Source: Candidatus Sulfopaludibacter sp. SbA3
Lineage (GTDB): Bacteria > Acidobacteriota > Terriglobia > 2-12-FULL-54-10
DNA length: 21,878 bases
NCBI GenBank assembly: GCA_945865705.1
Contig: CAMBEY010000015.1
Span: 1-21,878, forward strand
Direction of reading: 5' to 3'
Shown: piece after piece, positions 12,855 to 21,500 of the stretch
Position numbering within the stretch: the stretch's first letter is position 1
Layout of the letters: every line of letters begins with the position of its first letter
The notes under the pieces: model-generated
What the model saw: only the letters and a program-made list of their open reading frames with translations
Told to the model about the DNA's origin: nothing
Database searches by the model: none
Program-made: the position numbers and the translations under genes

Positions 12855-13997
12855 CTACTGGTGCAGAAGGCCGCGAATCCGCTCCAGCACCGCTTCCGGC
12901 GTGATGGAGGTCATGCAGCGGTGGTCGATCGGGCAGTGGCGCAGTTTGCACGGGCGGCAATGCGCGACGCCGACGACCATCTCGACGCGAGGCCCAAGAG
13001 GCGCGGTCTCATGCTCATTGGTGGGCCCAAAGATGGCGATGGTGGGCACGCCCAGCGCGGCGGCGACGTGCATGGTGCCGGTGTCGTTGGTGAGGTACGC
13101 GTCGCAGCCGGAGACCAGTTCCATGAACTCGGTCAGAGTGGTTTGGCCCGCCAGCGAGATCACCGGAGCCATGGATGACGATGCGACTTCATCGGCGAGC
13201 GACGCTTCCTGGGACGATCCAAACAGAACGCATTGCGCGCCGAGCTCCTGGTGCAGTTGCCGAGCCAGCGTGGCGAAGCGCTCGGCGGGCCAGCGTTTGG
13301 CTGTACCGAACGACGCGCCGGGGCTGATGCCGATCAGCGGGACATTTTGTGAATCGGGTCGTGAATCGGGTCGTGAATCGGGTGATAAACGGGTTGTTGA
13401 ATTAGCGGAAGCATCCAAACCCAGCTGGCGCAACTTGTCGATCAACCGCGCGCGGCTTTGCGCATGGAATGACTCCGGTCGCAGCGCGATCTCCCGGACT
13501 TCGTCGTAGTTCGGAATGAGGCCCAGGCGCTTGAGTAGTTCCAGATAATAGTGTGCCTCGTGCGTGGGCATCTCGCCGTGCCGCGGCGGCGCGACGGGAT
13601 GAGTCAACAGAATGCGTCGCGCATCGCGAGCGTATCCGGCGCGCACAGGGATGCGCCCCAGCCAGGCGACCAGCGCGGCGTCAAAGGCGTTTTGAAAAAG
13701 CACTGCCAGATCGAAACGCTCGCTGCGCAACTCAGCTGCGATGGCCAGGCGTCCGAGTAGTCCGCGATGCGAGGACTGGGTGTCATAAGGGATCACGCGG
13801 AAGCGCAGTTCGTCCAGCGGATAAACGTCGCGCACCCAGGGCCGCGCCAGCAGCGTGATGGCGGCGTCGGGCAGGGTCGCGCGCAAGGCGCGCAGCGCGG
13901 GCAGAGACATTACCGCATCGCCCACCCAGTTCGGCACGCGCACGAGTATCTTGCTACGGGTGAGGTTTGCGATCCGCAATGTGTTGCCGGAAGCCAT
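12855..13997 (-). CDS. waaF: LPS heptosyltransferase II-like (GT9)
   Basis: This is a family-9 transferase that adds the second heptose of the inner core. It has 380 residues. The N-lobe start is KILVRVPNWVGDAVMSLPAL (16-35), a WaaF hallmark. The C-lobe has PLIGISPGASFGTAKRWPAE (220-239), YLTNDTGTMHVAAALGVPTI (301-320) and FGPTNEHETAPLGP. A Cys-rich tail HCRPCKLRHCPIDHRCM (346-362), typical of WaaF, follows. The start is ATG at 13997, four bases after the lpxK stop. The frame stays open to 14222, but that part is a shadow of lpxK. Between the lobes, residues 206-216 read PDSRPDSRPDS, encoded by 12-bp tandem DNA repeats. It forms a tight run with lpxK and gmhB. Confidence 0.93.
   Translation of the reverse strand: MASGNTLRIANLTRSKILVRVPNWVGDAVMSLPALRALRATLPDAAITLLARPWVRDVYPLDELRFRVIPYDTQSSHRGLLGRLAIAAELRSERFDLAVLFQNAFDAALVAWLGRIPVRAGYARDARRILLTHPVAPPRHGEMPTHEAHYYLELLKRLGLIPNYDEVREIALRPESFHAQSRARLIDKLRQLGLDASANSTTRLSPDSRPDSRPDSQNVPLIGISPGASFGTAKRWPAERFATLARQLHQELGAQCVLFGSSQEASLADEVASSSMAPVISLAGQTTLTEFMELVSGCDAYLTNDTGTMHVAAALGVPTIAIFGPTNEHETAPLGPRVEMVVGVAHCRPCKLRHCPIDHRCMTSITPEAVLERIRGLLHQ
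13349..13383. repeat. 12-bp in-frame tandem repeat within waaF-like gene
   Basis: Three units of GTGAATCGGGTC (plus-strand view) follow each other, the last missing its final base. A degenerate fourth (GATAAACGGGTT) comes after. On the coding strand they give D-S-R-P repeats in the linker between the two GT-B lobes. Unit length is a multiple of three, so gain or loss keeps the frame. Confidence 0.85.
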
Positions 13998-14001
13998 GTA
14001 G

Positions 14002-15156
14002 TTAGTATCGCTCTGAATCGGGGGCCGAACGCGGGGCCGGCGGGCCGATTTTTTCAAGAATGATGCGCAGCAACTCGTCTTCCTCACGGATGGCCATGTT
14101 GATCTCCGCCCAATAGGCCGGGGCGATGAAGTTGCCTGCAAACTGCGCGGCGTTGGGCAGATTGACGACGTCTTTTTCGGTAGTGATGAGGGCTTCAGCG
14201 CGGTGGTTGCGCAGCAATTCATTCAACTGGTCCACATCCTGATCGTTGTAGTGATGGTGGTCGGGGAACACCCGAGTCGCTACGGGCGCGATTCCCGAGG
14301 CGCGCAGCATGGCGAAAAAACTGTCGGGATTGCCCACGCCGCAAAATGCGGCCACACGCTTTCCGGCCAGCGATGACGCGGGAACGGCAGATTCATCGAG
14401 GCGCACGCGGAATCCGGTCAGACGAGTTTCCGCATGGTGGATTGCTGCCGCGGCATGCCCAGCGTATATGTCGCGCAACTCTGCCTCCAGCGCGGTGAGG
14501 GTTGTCGGCGCGATCTGGTCGCAACGTGTCAACAGAAGACAGTCGGCGCGACGCAGGGCCAAGGGTGGTTCGCGCAACGCGCGCGTCAGACCGGCGTTGG
14601 GTCCCCATGAGGGCGCGCCCCAAGGGTTGCTCGCATCAATGAGCACGATATCCAGCGCGCGGGCCAGCGGTAGGTGTTGGAAGCCGTCGTCGAGCAGGTG
14701 TACGTCCACGGGCAATTGCGCTTCGATGAGCTGCCCGGCATTGTAGCGATGCGGCGCAATACCCACGGCGGCCTGCGGGAGATGGCGGAGATAGAGTTGC
14801 ACTTCGTCGCCATCATGCGCAGGGGAGTGCGCGAGGTTCGGCCCGTCGCCAGCAGATAGCCACGAACTGCCAGGGGGATGGATGCGCACGCCTTTGGAAG
14901 CTCGCCGATAGCCGCGCGTAAGGACCGCTGCACGATAGCCATGTTCGCCAAGTTTGCCCGCCAGCCAGATGGTGAACGGCGTCTTGCCGGTGCCACCGAA
15001 AGAAAGGTTTCCAATGCTGATCACCGGCGCGCGCAGACGCTGCTGCCGCCGCAGTCCGCTGCGATAGGTCCAGGCGCGAGCCGATGCCGCCGAAAACCAT
15101 AGGGCACTCACCATGCGCCAGAAAACACTCTCGTTTTGTGTTGTAGCGTCGGTCAT
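14002..15156 (-). CDS. lpxK: Tetraacyldisaccharide 4'-kinase
   Basis: LpxK phosphorylates the 4' position of the lipid A disaccharide at the inner membrane. The 384-residue protein has an N-terminal amphipathic or membrane-contacting segment and then the characteristic PVISIGNLSFGGTGKTPFTI, with P-loop G54-G-T-G-K-T59. It continues with AVLTRGYRR, DGDEVQLYLR, the family signature LLDDGFQHLPLARALDIVLI (DDGFQH 156-161) and LITTEKDVVNLP near the C-terminus. The ATG start overlaps the waaA stop in an ATGA, so translation is coupled. The presence of lpxK shows that this bacterium makes lipid A. Confidence 0.96.
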   Translation of the reverse strand: MTDATTQNESVFWRMVSALWFSAASARAWTYRSGLRRQQRLRAPVISIGNLSFGGTGKTPFTIWLAGKLGEHGYRAAVLTRGYRRASKGVRIHPPGSSWLSAGDGPNLAHSPAHDGDEVQLYLRHLPQAAVGIAPHRYNAGQLIEAQLPVDVHLLDDGFQHLPLARALDIVLIDASNPWGAPSWGPNAGLTRALREPPLALRRADCLLLTRCDQIAPTTLTALEAELRDIYAGHAAAAIHHAETRLTGFRVRLDESAVPASSLAGKRVAAFCGVGNPDSFFAMLRASGIAPVATRVFPDHHHYNDQDVDQLNELLRNHRAEALITTEKDVVNLPNAAQFAGNFIAPAYWAEINMAIREEDELLRIILEKIGPPAPRSAPDSERY

Positions 15157-16496
15157 TTGGCCTTCGTGTGGTTCTTTCCCAATAGCGAAACAATCTCTTC
15201 CCGCACACTAGAATAACTTTCCTGGCTCCGCTCAAGCACCTGTCGTGCGAGGTTGCCAATGCGCTCCGCTGCAATCGGTGATGAAAGCAAATAGTGGATT
15301 GCCGGGCCTAGTGATAGGGCTTCCCGTATCTGGATGATGCCCCCGACGGCAACCTCCGTTGCTGGTGGAATCTGGAGTTTGGTCGCGTCACGAAGAAACC
15401 GATCGGCGATCTCGCTGAAGTTTTCCATCGATGGTCCAATGACGATGGGCTTGCCAAACATGGCTGGCTCCAGAATGTTGTGGCCGCCGGTAGGTACTAA
15501 TGTTCCGCCTACGAACGCGACGGTGGCGAGTTGATAGACGGACGCCAACTCGCCGATGGTATCGAGCAATAGTGCGTCGGTCATCTTGATGGACTGATCA
15601 GCATGCCACGCACTTCGGCGAGTAAATGGTATCCCTGCGCCCGTCAGCAGGGCGGCCGCTTCGCCGAATCGTTCAGGATGACGTGGCGCAAGTATCAGCC
15701 ACAAAGCTGGGAACTCCTGACGCAAAACGCGATAGGCTTCGATGAGTAGTCGTTCCTCGCCGGGCATCGTGCTACCTGCAACCAGGACTTTCGTTTCAGG
15801 CGAACCCAACAACTGTGCTGCTGCCTTCCGTACAAACTCTCCTGACTCGGTCCGCCCGCAATGAATACTGAACTTTAAGTTTCCGGCCGTTTGCAGCTTC
15901 TCCCGGGAAACCCCTAATGCCAGAAAGCGCTCAGCATCGGCCTGACCGGATGCGTATACGTGATCCACATTGTCGAGCACGTTGCGCCAGAACCAGCGCG
16001 TCGAGCGGTAGCGCGGCCAGGAGCGGTCCGAGAGGCGGCCATTGACGATCAGCAGCGGCAGGTCGGCGCGGCGCGCCTGGCGAAATAGGTTTGGCCACAA
16101 CTCCGTTTCCACGATGAGCAGCACGTCTGGTTGGATGTACTTCAGGAAGCGCCGGCAGACCCAGGCAAAGTCCAGCGGAGGAAAGAGCACAAGGTCACGC
16201 GGGCCAGCGCTGCGTTGGGCCTCTTGCTGTCCGGTTTTGGTGGAGGCGGTGAAGATGACTTCGAGGTCAGGCACGTGCTCGCGCAACTCGGCGGCCAGCG
16301 CGGCGGCGACCTTCACTTCGCCTAGCGATACCGCGTGCAGCCAGAGGCGCGGGCCGGTTTTGGGGCGGGGAGGGCTAGTGAAGAAACCCAGCCGTTGGCC
16401 GAGGCCAGGCATACGGCCGGAGAGCACGCGAACGAGCATCCACGCAGCGAGCAAAGGACTCGCCAGTAGTAGGATCAATTGATAGAAAAAATACAT
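15153..16496 (-). CDS. waaA: 3-deoxy-D-manno-octulosonic acid (Kdo) transferase
   Basis: WaaA transfers Kdo from CMP-Kdo to the lipid A precursor. It has a GT-B fold of the GT30 type and is anchored in the inner membrane by an N-terminal helix (YQLILLLASPLLAAWMLVRV). Of 447 residues, the catalytic region LWLHAVSLGEVKVAAALAAE holds the general base E60. TASTKTGQQ, PPLDFAWVCRRFLKYIQPDVLLIVETELWPN and VNGRLSDRSW then follow. The C-lobe has VLVAGSTMPGEERLLIEAY, APRHPERF and GGTLVPTGGHNILEPAMFGKPIVIGPSMENF. All are textbook for the family. It is the first gene of the minus-strand envelope operon. Ribosome binding is weak (AAGG close to the ATG). The base composition of its first half is slightly less GC-rich than its neighbours. 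Confidence 0.96.
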   Translation of the reverse strand: MYFFYQLILLLASPLLAAWMLVRVLSGRMPGLGQRLGFFTSPPRPKTGPRLWLHAVSLGEVKVAAALAAELREHVPDLEVIFTASTKTGQQEAQRSAGPRDLVLFPPLDFAWVCRRFLKYIQPDVLLIVETELWPNLFRQARRADLPLLIVNGRLSDRSWPRYRSTRWFWRNVLDNVDHVYASGQADAERFLALGVSREKLQTAGNLKFSIHCGRTESGEFVRKAAAQLLGSPETKVLVAGSTMPGEERLLIEAYRVLRQEFPALWLILAPRHPERFGEAAALLTGAGIPFTRRSAWHADQSIKMTDALLLDTIGELASVYQLATVAFVGGTLVPTGGHNILEPAMFGKPIVIGPSMENFSEIADRFLRDATKLQIPPATEVAVGGIIQIREALSLGPAIHYLLSSPIAAERIGNLARQVLERSQESYSSVREEIVSLLGKNHTKAK

Positions 16497-16806
16497 GCCT
16501 TGTGTGCGCTGAAATCAGTCCACCGTCTAACATCTGTACAACAAAGGAACACGACGTGGAATGATCTCCCTTAATTTTCCCCTAATGCCTACAGATTGGT
16601 ACTTCATCATATAGACGCTATTGCAGGCAATTTCTTTCTTGGGGGAAGGGGGAGGAAAAGTTGAGGCGGGTGGCACTGAAGATGTCCGCAGCGATGCGAA
16701 CAGAGCCGCGACCGGACGAGAGCAGCCGCCTCCGACGGCAATGCACCATCGTCGGAGATGACCGCTCGCTTCCTATCGCAGCTCTGTTAAGAAAAAAGAG
16801 ATCGGC
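16497..16806. other. Non-coding region upstream of waaA
   Basis: No gene is seen. The left half (16497-16640) is relatively AT-rich and must contain the waaA promoter on the minus strand, but I could not find a convincing -35/-10 pair. A purine run (GGGGGAAGGGGGAGGAAAAG, about 16640-16660) is followed by an imperfect palindrome of the REP-like family (16699-16788). Confidence 0.65.
16699..16788. repeat. Imperfect 90-bp REP-like palindrome
   Basis: Outer arms AACAGAGCcGCGA (16699-16711) and TCGCaGCTCTGTT (16776-16788) pair. An inner pair CTCCGACG (about 16730-16737) and CGTCGGAG (about 16750-16757) closes a second stem. The outer arm shares CAGAGCCGCGACCG with the REP-like family at 5321-5416. 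It lies between the 3' end of a small minus-strand gene and the waaA leader. Confidence 0.75.
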
Positions 16807-17145
16807 CTAGCGCTTGCGTTCCTGCTTGTCGTTCTTCTGTTTGGCGATGTTGCGGCTGGCTTGGTTCTGTTCGCGCTGAATCTTGGCGCGCTCCGCCGCG
16901 GTAACCTTGTCATCGGCCTTGGCCTTGAGCTTGTCAGCCTCGATCTTGGCTTGCTCAGCCTTCAAGCGGGCGGCTTCACGGCGGGTGAGGTCGTCATCCT
17001 TGATGCCTTCCTTGATGCGGTCCTTCTGGTTTTCCTGGCGTTCCCGGGCCACCGGCGTCTTGGTCTGTGCCTGTGCCGTGATCGGTGCAATCGCGGGCAT
17101 GATGGTCAGTAGCGTGGCAACCATCCAAAGTGTGATTCGCTTCAT
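16807..17145 (-). CDS. Small exported, highly charged protein
   Basis: A 112-residue product. An N-terminal signal peptide (MKRITLWMVATLLTIMPAIA, cleavage likely after AQA near 26) is followed by an entirely charged helical region. That region has two related halves: RQENQKDRIKEGIKDDDLTR, then EAARLKAEQAKIEADKLKAK, and later KVTAAERAKIQREQNQASRN with IAKQKNDKQ. I recall similar short periplasmic proteins with the D-x-K-V-T-x-x-E-R pattern in many Gram-negatives, always without assigned function. The start is the ATG at 17145, because GACGAGG precedes it and the signal peptide begins there. The frame remains open to 17301 but the added residues look random. It is divergent from the hydrolase gene. 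It is a real gene by composition; the role is unknown. Confidence 0.75.
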   Translation of the reverse strand: MKRITLWMVATLLTIMPAIAPITAQAQTKTPVARERQENQKDRIKEGIKDDDLTRREAARLKAEQAKIEADKLKAKADDKVTAAERAKIQREQNQASRNIAKQKNDKQERKR

Positions 17146-17503
17146 GTTCCTCGTCCCCCATTTTTCTCGGCAAGTTGGCGGCGTCGATTCCGCCAACCGG
17201 GCCGTGGTTATTCCCGGACCAGCCGGATCGGGAGGAGCAGTGCGCCACCCTCGTCGGGTGATCAAAATTAAGATACACCCGATGAAACCCGTACAAAGCA
17301 TGAAAAGTCTCGGAAAATTCCGGTTAAATTGGCGTGAGCAAGGGCACGCGGGTAACGGCGGCCCGTAAGGAGTTGTGATAAAAGCGTCTCCTTGGCTGCC
17401 CCGGCCATTCGATGTGTATAATTAAATTGCTCCTTATCAGCAGGAGCAGGTCTATCATCGCGCGGCGGATCAGAATGGCCGCAGATCAGGCAGGGAGGAT
17501 TAC
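17146..17503. other. Divergent intergenic region
   Basis: No gene is seen in 358 bases. It holds a strong hairpin GTTGGCGG/CCGCCAAC (17174-17197) in the leader of the minus-strand gene. A weak minus-strand promoter candidate is present (GTACAA at 17291-17296 and TTAAGA at 17268-17273, read in reverse as TTGTAC-17-TCTTAA). On the right are a plus-strand promoter candidate and a short GCTCCT/AGGAGC hairpin (17429-17447) in the hydrolase leader. I do not recognise a known riboswitch. Confidence 0.55.
17392..17422 (+). promoter_or_regulatory. Candidate promoter of the hydrolase gene
   Basis: A perfect -10 box TATAAT (17417-17422) is preceded by TTGGCT (17392-17397) at a slightly long 19-bp spacing. 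Transcription would start near 17429, about 75 nt before the ATG. Confidence 0.5.
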
Positions 17504-18310
17504 ATGAAATCATTTGTCGCGGGAATGGTATTGCTGCTGGCCACTCAAGTGTTTGTTCCTGTGGCTGGGGCGCAGCAGTGGGCGCGGGATAGCGTGGAGA
17601 AGTCGCCGCGCCACCGCGAGTGGGTGCAGGTGAAATATGGCAATCGCGTGGTGGACACCTTTGTGGCCTATCCGGAGCGCAAGGACAAGGCGCCGGTGAT
17701 CGTGGTCATCCACACCATCGGGGGATTCATCGATTGGATCGAGAGCGCCGCGGATCAGCTTGCCGCGGAGGGCTACATCGTGGTGGCTCCCGACCTGCTT
17801 TCGCAGATGAGCCCCACGGGCGGGCGCACCAACACCTTCCCCGAAGGCGGCGCGCGCGAGGCCATGGGCAAGCTGCCGCCGGATCAAGTTACGGCGGACC
17901 TGAACGCCGTGGCGGATTATGGGCTGAAGCTGCCTGCATCGAACGGCAAGCTTATGGTGTCGGGATTCTGCTGGGGCGGCAATGAGACATTCCGTTTCGC
18001 AACGAATCGCCCCGACCTGCAAGCCGCCTTCGTGTTCTACGGCACGCAGCCGGCCAAGGAGACGCAGGCGCGCATCAAGGCTCCCATCTATGCATTCTAC
18101 GGCGGCGCGGATGCGCGTGTGAACGCCACCATCCCGGAGACCATCGAGAACATGAAGGCCGCCGCCAAGGTCTACGAGCCGATGACCTACGACGGCGCGG
18201 GACACGGCTTCATGCAGGGCGGAGAAGACCCGGCCGGCACCGCGCCCAACAAGCAGGCTCGCCTGGACGCTTGGGCGCGCTGGCGCACGTTGTTGAAGAA
18301 GCACCAGTAG
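17504..18310 (+). CDS. Exported dienelactone hydrolase-like protein
   Basis: This is an alpha/beta-hydrolase of the dienelactone hydrolase family, 268 residues, with a signal peptide (MKSFVAGMVLLLATQVFVPV, cleavage likely after AGA at 23), so it is probably periplasmic. The family triad is visible: Cys156 in GFCWGG, Asp203 in FYGGADARV and His234 in GAGHGFMQ. The substrate cannot be inferred; many family members are not true dienelactone hydrolases. One oddity is that the strand-3 motif, usually H-E-I/N-x-G with a Glu that contacts the nucleophile, here reads HTIGGFIDW, so Thr71 replaces that Glu. The start ATG is preceded by GGGAGGA. It is a single-gene unit with its own terminator. Confidence 0.9.
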   Translation: MKSFVAGMVLLLATQVFVPVAGAQQWARDSVEKSPRHREWVQVKYGNRVVDTFVAYPERKDKAPVIVVIHTIGGFIDWIESAADQLAAEGYIVVAPDLLSQMSPTGGRTNTFPEGGAREAMGKLPPDQVTADLNAVADYGLKLPASNGKLMVSGFCWGGNETFRFATNRPDLQAAFVFYGTQPAKETQARIKAPIYAFYGGADARVNATIPETIENMKAAAKVYEPMTYDGAGHGFMQGGEDPAGTAPNKQARLDAWARWRTLLKKHQ

Positions 18311-18349
18311 GCGAAGGCATTGCGTATGTTATCTTTCTGAACCAATTGG

Positions 18350-18387
18350 GGCAGCGTGGTGGCCTAAGCCTTCGCGCTGCCTTTTTT
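18350..18387 (+). terminator. Rho-independent terminator after hydrolase gene
   Basis: GGCAGCG (18350-18356) pairs with CGCTGCC (18375-18381), with an inner GGC/GCC pair, followed directly by TTTTTT (18382-18387). It lies 40 bp after the hydrolase stop. Confidence 0.85.
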
Positions 18388-18412
18388 GTGCTTTTTAGGG
18401 AAGCCCGAAGGT

Positions 18413-18441
18413 TTGACCCATGTTGACGGATGTGCTAATTT
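18413..18441 (+). promoter_or_regulatory. Candidate promoter of the Oar-like receptor gene
   Basis: TTGACC (18413-18418), a 17-bp spacer and TAATTT (18436-18441) form a plausible pair. An overlapping TTGACG (18423-18428) with GTAATC 17 bp later is an alternative. Either leaves a leader of about 80-90 nt before the ATG. Confidence 0.45.
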
Positions 18442-18535
18442 TAAAGTAATCATGGTCGAAGAAACATTATTGGTTTAGTCGCAATTATTGCAAATGACGA
18501 TTTGACGAGCATCTGCTCGATTCAGGAGGAAAATC

Positions 18536-21500
18536 ATGAAGAATACTCGTGTCCATTGGATGCGTCGCACGGTAATCGCAATTATCGCGGCAGTGGTGAT
18601 GAGCGCGGCGCAATTGCAGGCGCAGTTGCCCGTAGGCACTATCTCGGGACAAGTGAGAGACTCCAGCGCGGCGGCCATTCCCGGCGCGGCCGTTACCGCC
18701 ACGAACCGCGAAACCGGCGCTGTACGCAGCACGCAGAGCGGCCAGGACGGCCGGTTCATCCTGCCCGCCATGATGGTGGGTATCTATGACATTAAGGCGG
18801 AAGCGGCGGCATTTCGCCCTGAGGTTCAACAAAATTTGACGCTGACGGTTGGGCAGGAAGCTGTTTTGAATTTCGCGCTACAAGTCGGCTCGGTTACCGA
18901 AACGGTGACCATCATGGCTGAAGCGCCACTGGTCGAAACGACGAGCGGCGCGCTGGGCGGACTGGTGGGCGCGCAGCAGGTCTCTGACTTGCCGCTCAAC
19001 GGACGCAACTTCAACGACCTCGTGCTATTGCAGACCGGCATCACGGTGCATAAGCCCACCTCGCTGACCTCCACCACGGCCACCGGCCTGGCGTATTCGA
19101 GCAACGGCGCGCCGATCCGCTCGAACAACATCATGATGGACGGCGCCAACATCGTCGCCGGCGGCGGCATCAACGGCGTCAGCGTGAGCGGCTCGATGCT
19201 GGGCATCGAAGCCATCCGCGAATTCCGCGTCATCACCAACTCGTTCCCCGCCGAATACGGCATGACCATGGGCAGCCAGACGACGGTGGTAACCAAGAGC
19301 GGCACCAACCAGATTCACGGCTCCGCCTTCGAGTTCGTGCGCAACTCCAGCATGGACGCGCGCGACTTCTTCGATCGTCAGGCGACAGCCGACTCGCCGC
19401 GCCTGCCCGATTTCCGCCGCAACAATTTCGGCGGCTCGGTCGGCGGCCCCATCGTTACCGACAAGCAGTTCTTCCACGTCTCCTACGAAGGCGTGCGCGA
19501 GTCCAAGGGCCTCACGCAGCGGCTGATCGTGCCCGCCACGGTCGCCCGGCAGGGAACGGTTGCGGCGTCTGTCCGGCCTTATCTGGAACTTTTCCCGCTA
19601 CAAACCGAGAACAACTTCAACAATGATGGAACGGTCAGCACCAACACCGGCATCTACTCCTACATCTACAAGCGCCCGACCCGCGAAGACTTCGGCCAGG
19701 CGCGCTGGGACTACAACATCTCGGAATCGGACATGACGTTTTTCCGCTACACCATCGTGGACAGCGAGCGCACCAACACCGCCGGCTATCCGCAGTTCCA
19801 GGACATCGCCACCAGCCGCGGACAGTATGCGACGTTCTCGGAGAATCACACCTTCTCGCCGTCCGTCCTGAATATGTTCCGGCTCTCCTTCCTGCGTTCG
19901 TTCCAGTTCTACGACTCGCCTTCCGAGGTTTCGCTGGGATTCCAGCCCGGCATCCAGATGGGTTCCATTGCCATTCAGGGCGGCGTTACCTCGCTCGGGC
20001 CGGTAGGCTCGCGCCCGCTGGGATTGAATCAGAATCAGTATTCGCTGGGCAATGACCTGCTGTGGACGCGCGGCAATCACAGCCTGAAGTTCGGGACGCT
20101 AATTAACAAGTTCCACGTCTTCACCGATGTGGGCACCCAAGCGCGCGGTACTTGGCAGTTCGCCAGCGTCGCGGCGTTCCTGGATGCCAATCCAACGCAA
20201 CTTACGATGCTTACTCCGGGTTCGGTAACCAACCGCACTTATCGCTGGAATACCTATGGCTTTTATGCCCAGGATGACTGGCGCGTGCGTCCTACCTTGA
20301 CGCTGAACATTGGCCTGCGCTACGAATTCACTTCCACGGTGAATGAAACCAAGGGCCGGGGCTCCTCCTTGCAGGATGTCATCCGCGATACGGAGTTGAT
20401 CGTGGCTCCGGCGCTGTTCGACAATCCGTCGCTGACCAACTTCAGCCCGCGCCTGGGCTTTGCCTGGGATGTGCGCGGCGATGCTTCCACGTCTGTGCGC
20501 GGCGGCTTCGGTTTGCTCTATGACGTTTCGAACATCACCGGCGCGGCTCAGGTGAACGCTACGGCTACGCCGCCCTTCTCCTCCAGCAACGTGGTCACTC
20601 CGGCTTCGGCGGGCGTGACGCGGCTGCCGTTCCCCATCGTGCCGATTCCGGCGAAGTCGCGCCCGGAGGACTTCCGCGGCTCCTCGCTGCGCATGATCGA
20701 CTACCATCTGCAACAGCCGCACATGCTGCAATACATTATGACCATCGAGCGCAAACTTCCGCATAACATGGTCGTCTCGGTGGCCTACGCCGGCTCGCGC
20801 GGGTTGAACCTGTATGGAACGAAGGAAGGCAATCCAGCTCCGCCCACTTCGGTCATCAATGGCCGGGAGTTCTGGGCCAACAACGCGCCGCGCATCAACT
20901 CTTTCTGGAATGACATGGAGTTCATCACCGCAGGCAGCAACTCCTGGTACAATTCGCTCCAGTTCGGCGTGGAAAAACGGCTGAGCAATGGACTACAGTT
21001 CAAGAGTGCCTACACCTGGAGCAAGGCGCTCGACACCACCCAGGGCCAGCACGGCGGAGAGTCCGGCGGCGCGCCCAATCAGGGCGTGGCTCCGCACAAT
21101 CCGTCGCAGGATAAGGGGCCGGCGGATTTCGACACGCGCCAGTCCTGGACCGTCAACGGCCTGTATCAGATTCCTTCCTTGATTGACAACGCCGGCATCG
21201 CCGGCAAGATCGTCAACGGCTGGCGCGTCAGCACCATCTTCACCGCGAAGAACGGGCTGCCTTTCACACCGCTGCTCAGCGGAAACCGTTCGCGTTCGTT
21301 GGCCAACGGCGCCAATGCCGACCATCCGGATGTGGTCGCGGGCCGCAGCGCCAGCGACATTATTCTGGGCGGACCGGACCGTTATTTTGATCCCACGGCG
21401 TTTTCCGTTCAGCCCATCGGATTCCTGGGCACCTCGGGCCGCAACCAATACATGGGTCCGAATCAGGTAAACGTGGACCTCTCGCTCACCAAGGAAGCTG

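Noticed and set aside
12508..13509. 333-codon plus-strand frame opposite gmhB and waaF
   Set aside because: It spans two genes with clear motifs on the other strand and shows no domain of its own.
13998..14222. 75-residue N-terminal extension of the waaF-like protein
   Set aside because: It overlaps lpxK completely in another frame, while the GT9 start motif begins after the ATG at 13997.
17146..17503. Riboswitch in the divergent region upstream of the hydrolase
   Set aside because: Only simple short hairpins; no pattern of a ligand-binding class that I know, and no expression platform with a T-tract.
17510..18304. 264-codon minus-strand frame opposite the hydrolase
   Set aside because: The plus strand has a signal peptide, ribosome binding site and catalytic triad; the antisense frame is His/Arg/Gly-rich without motifs.
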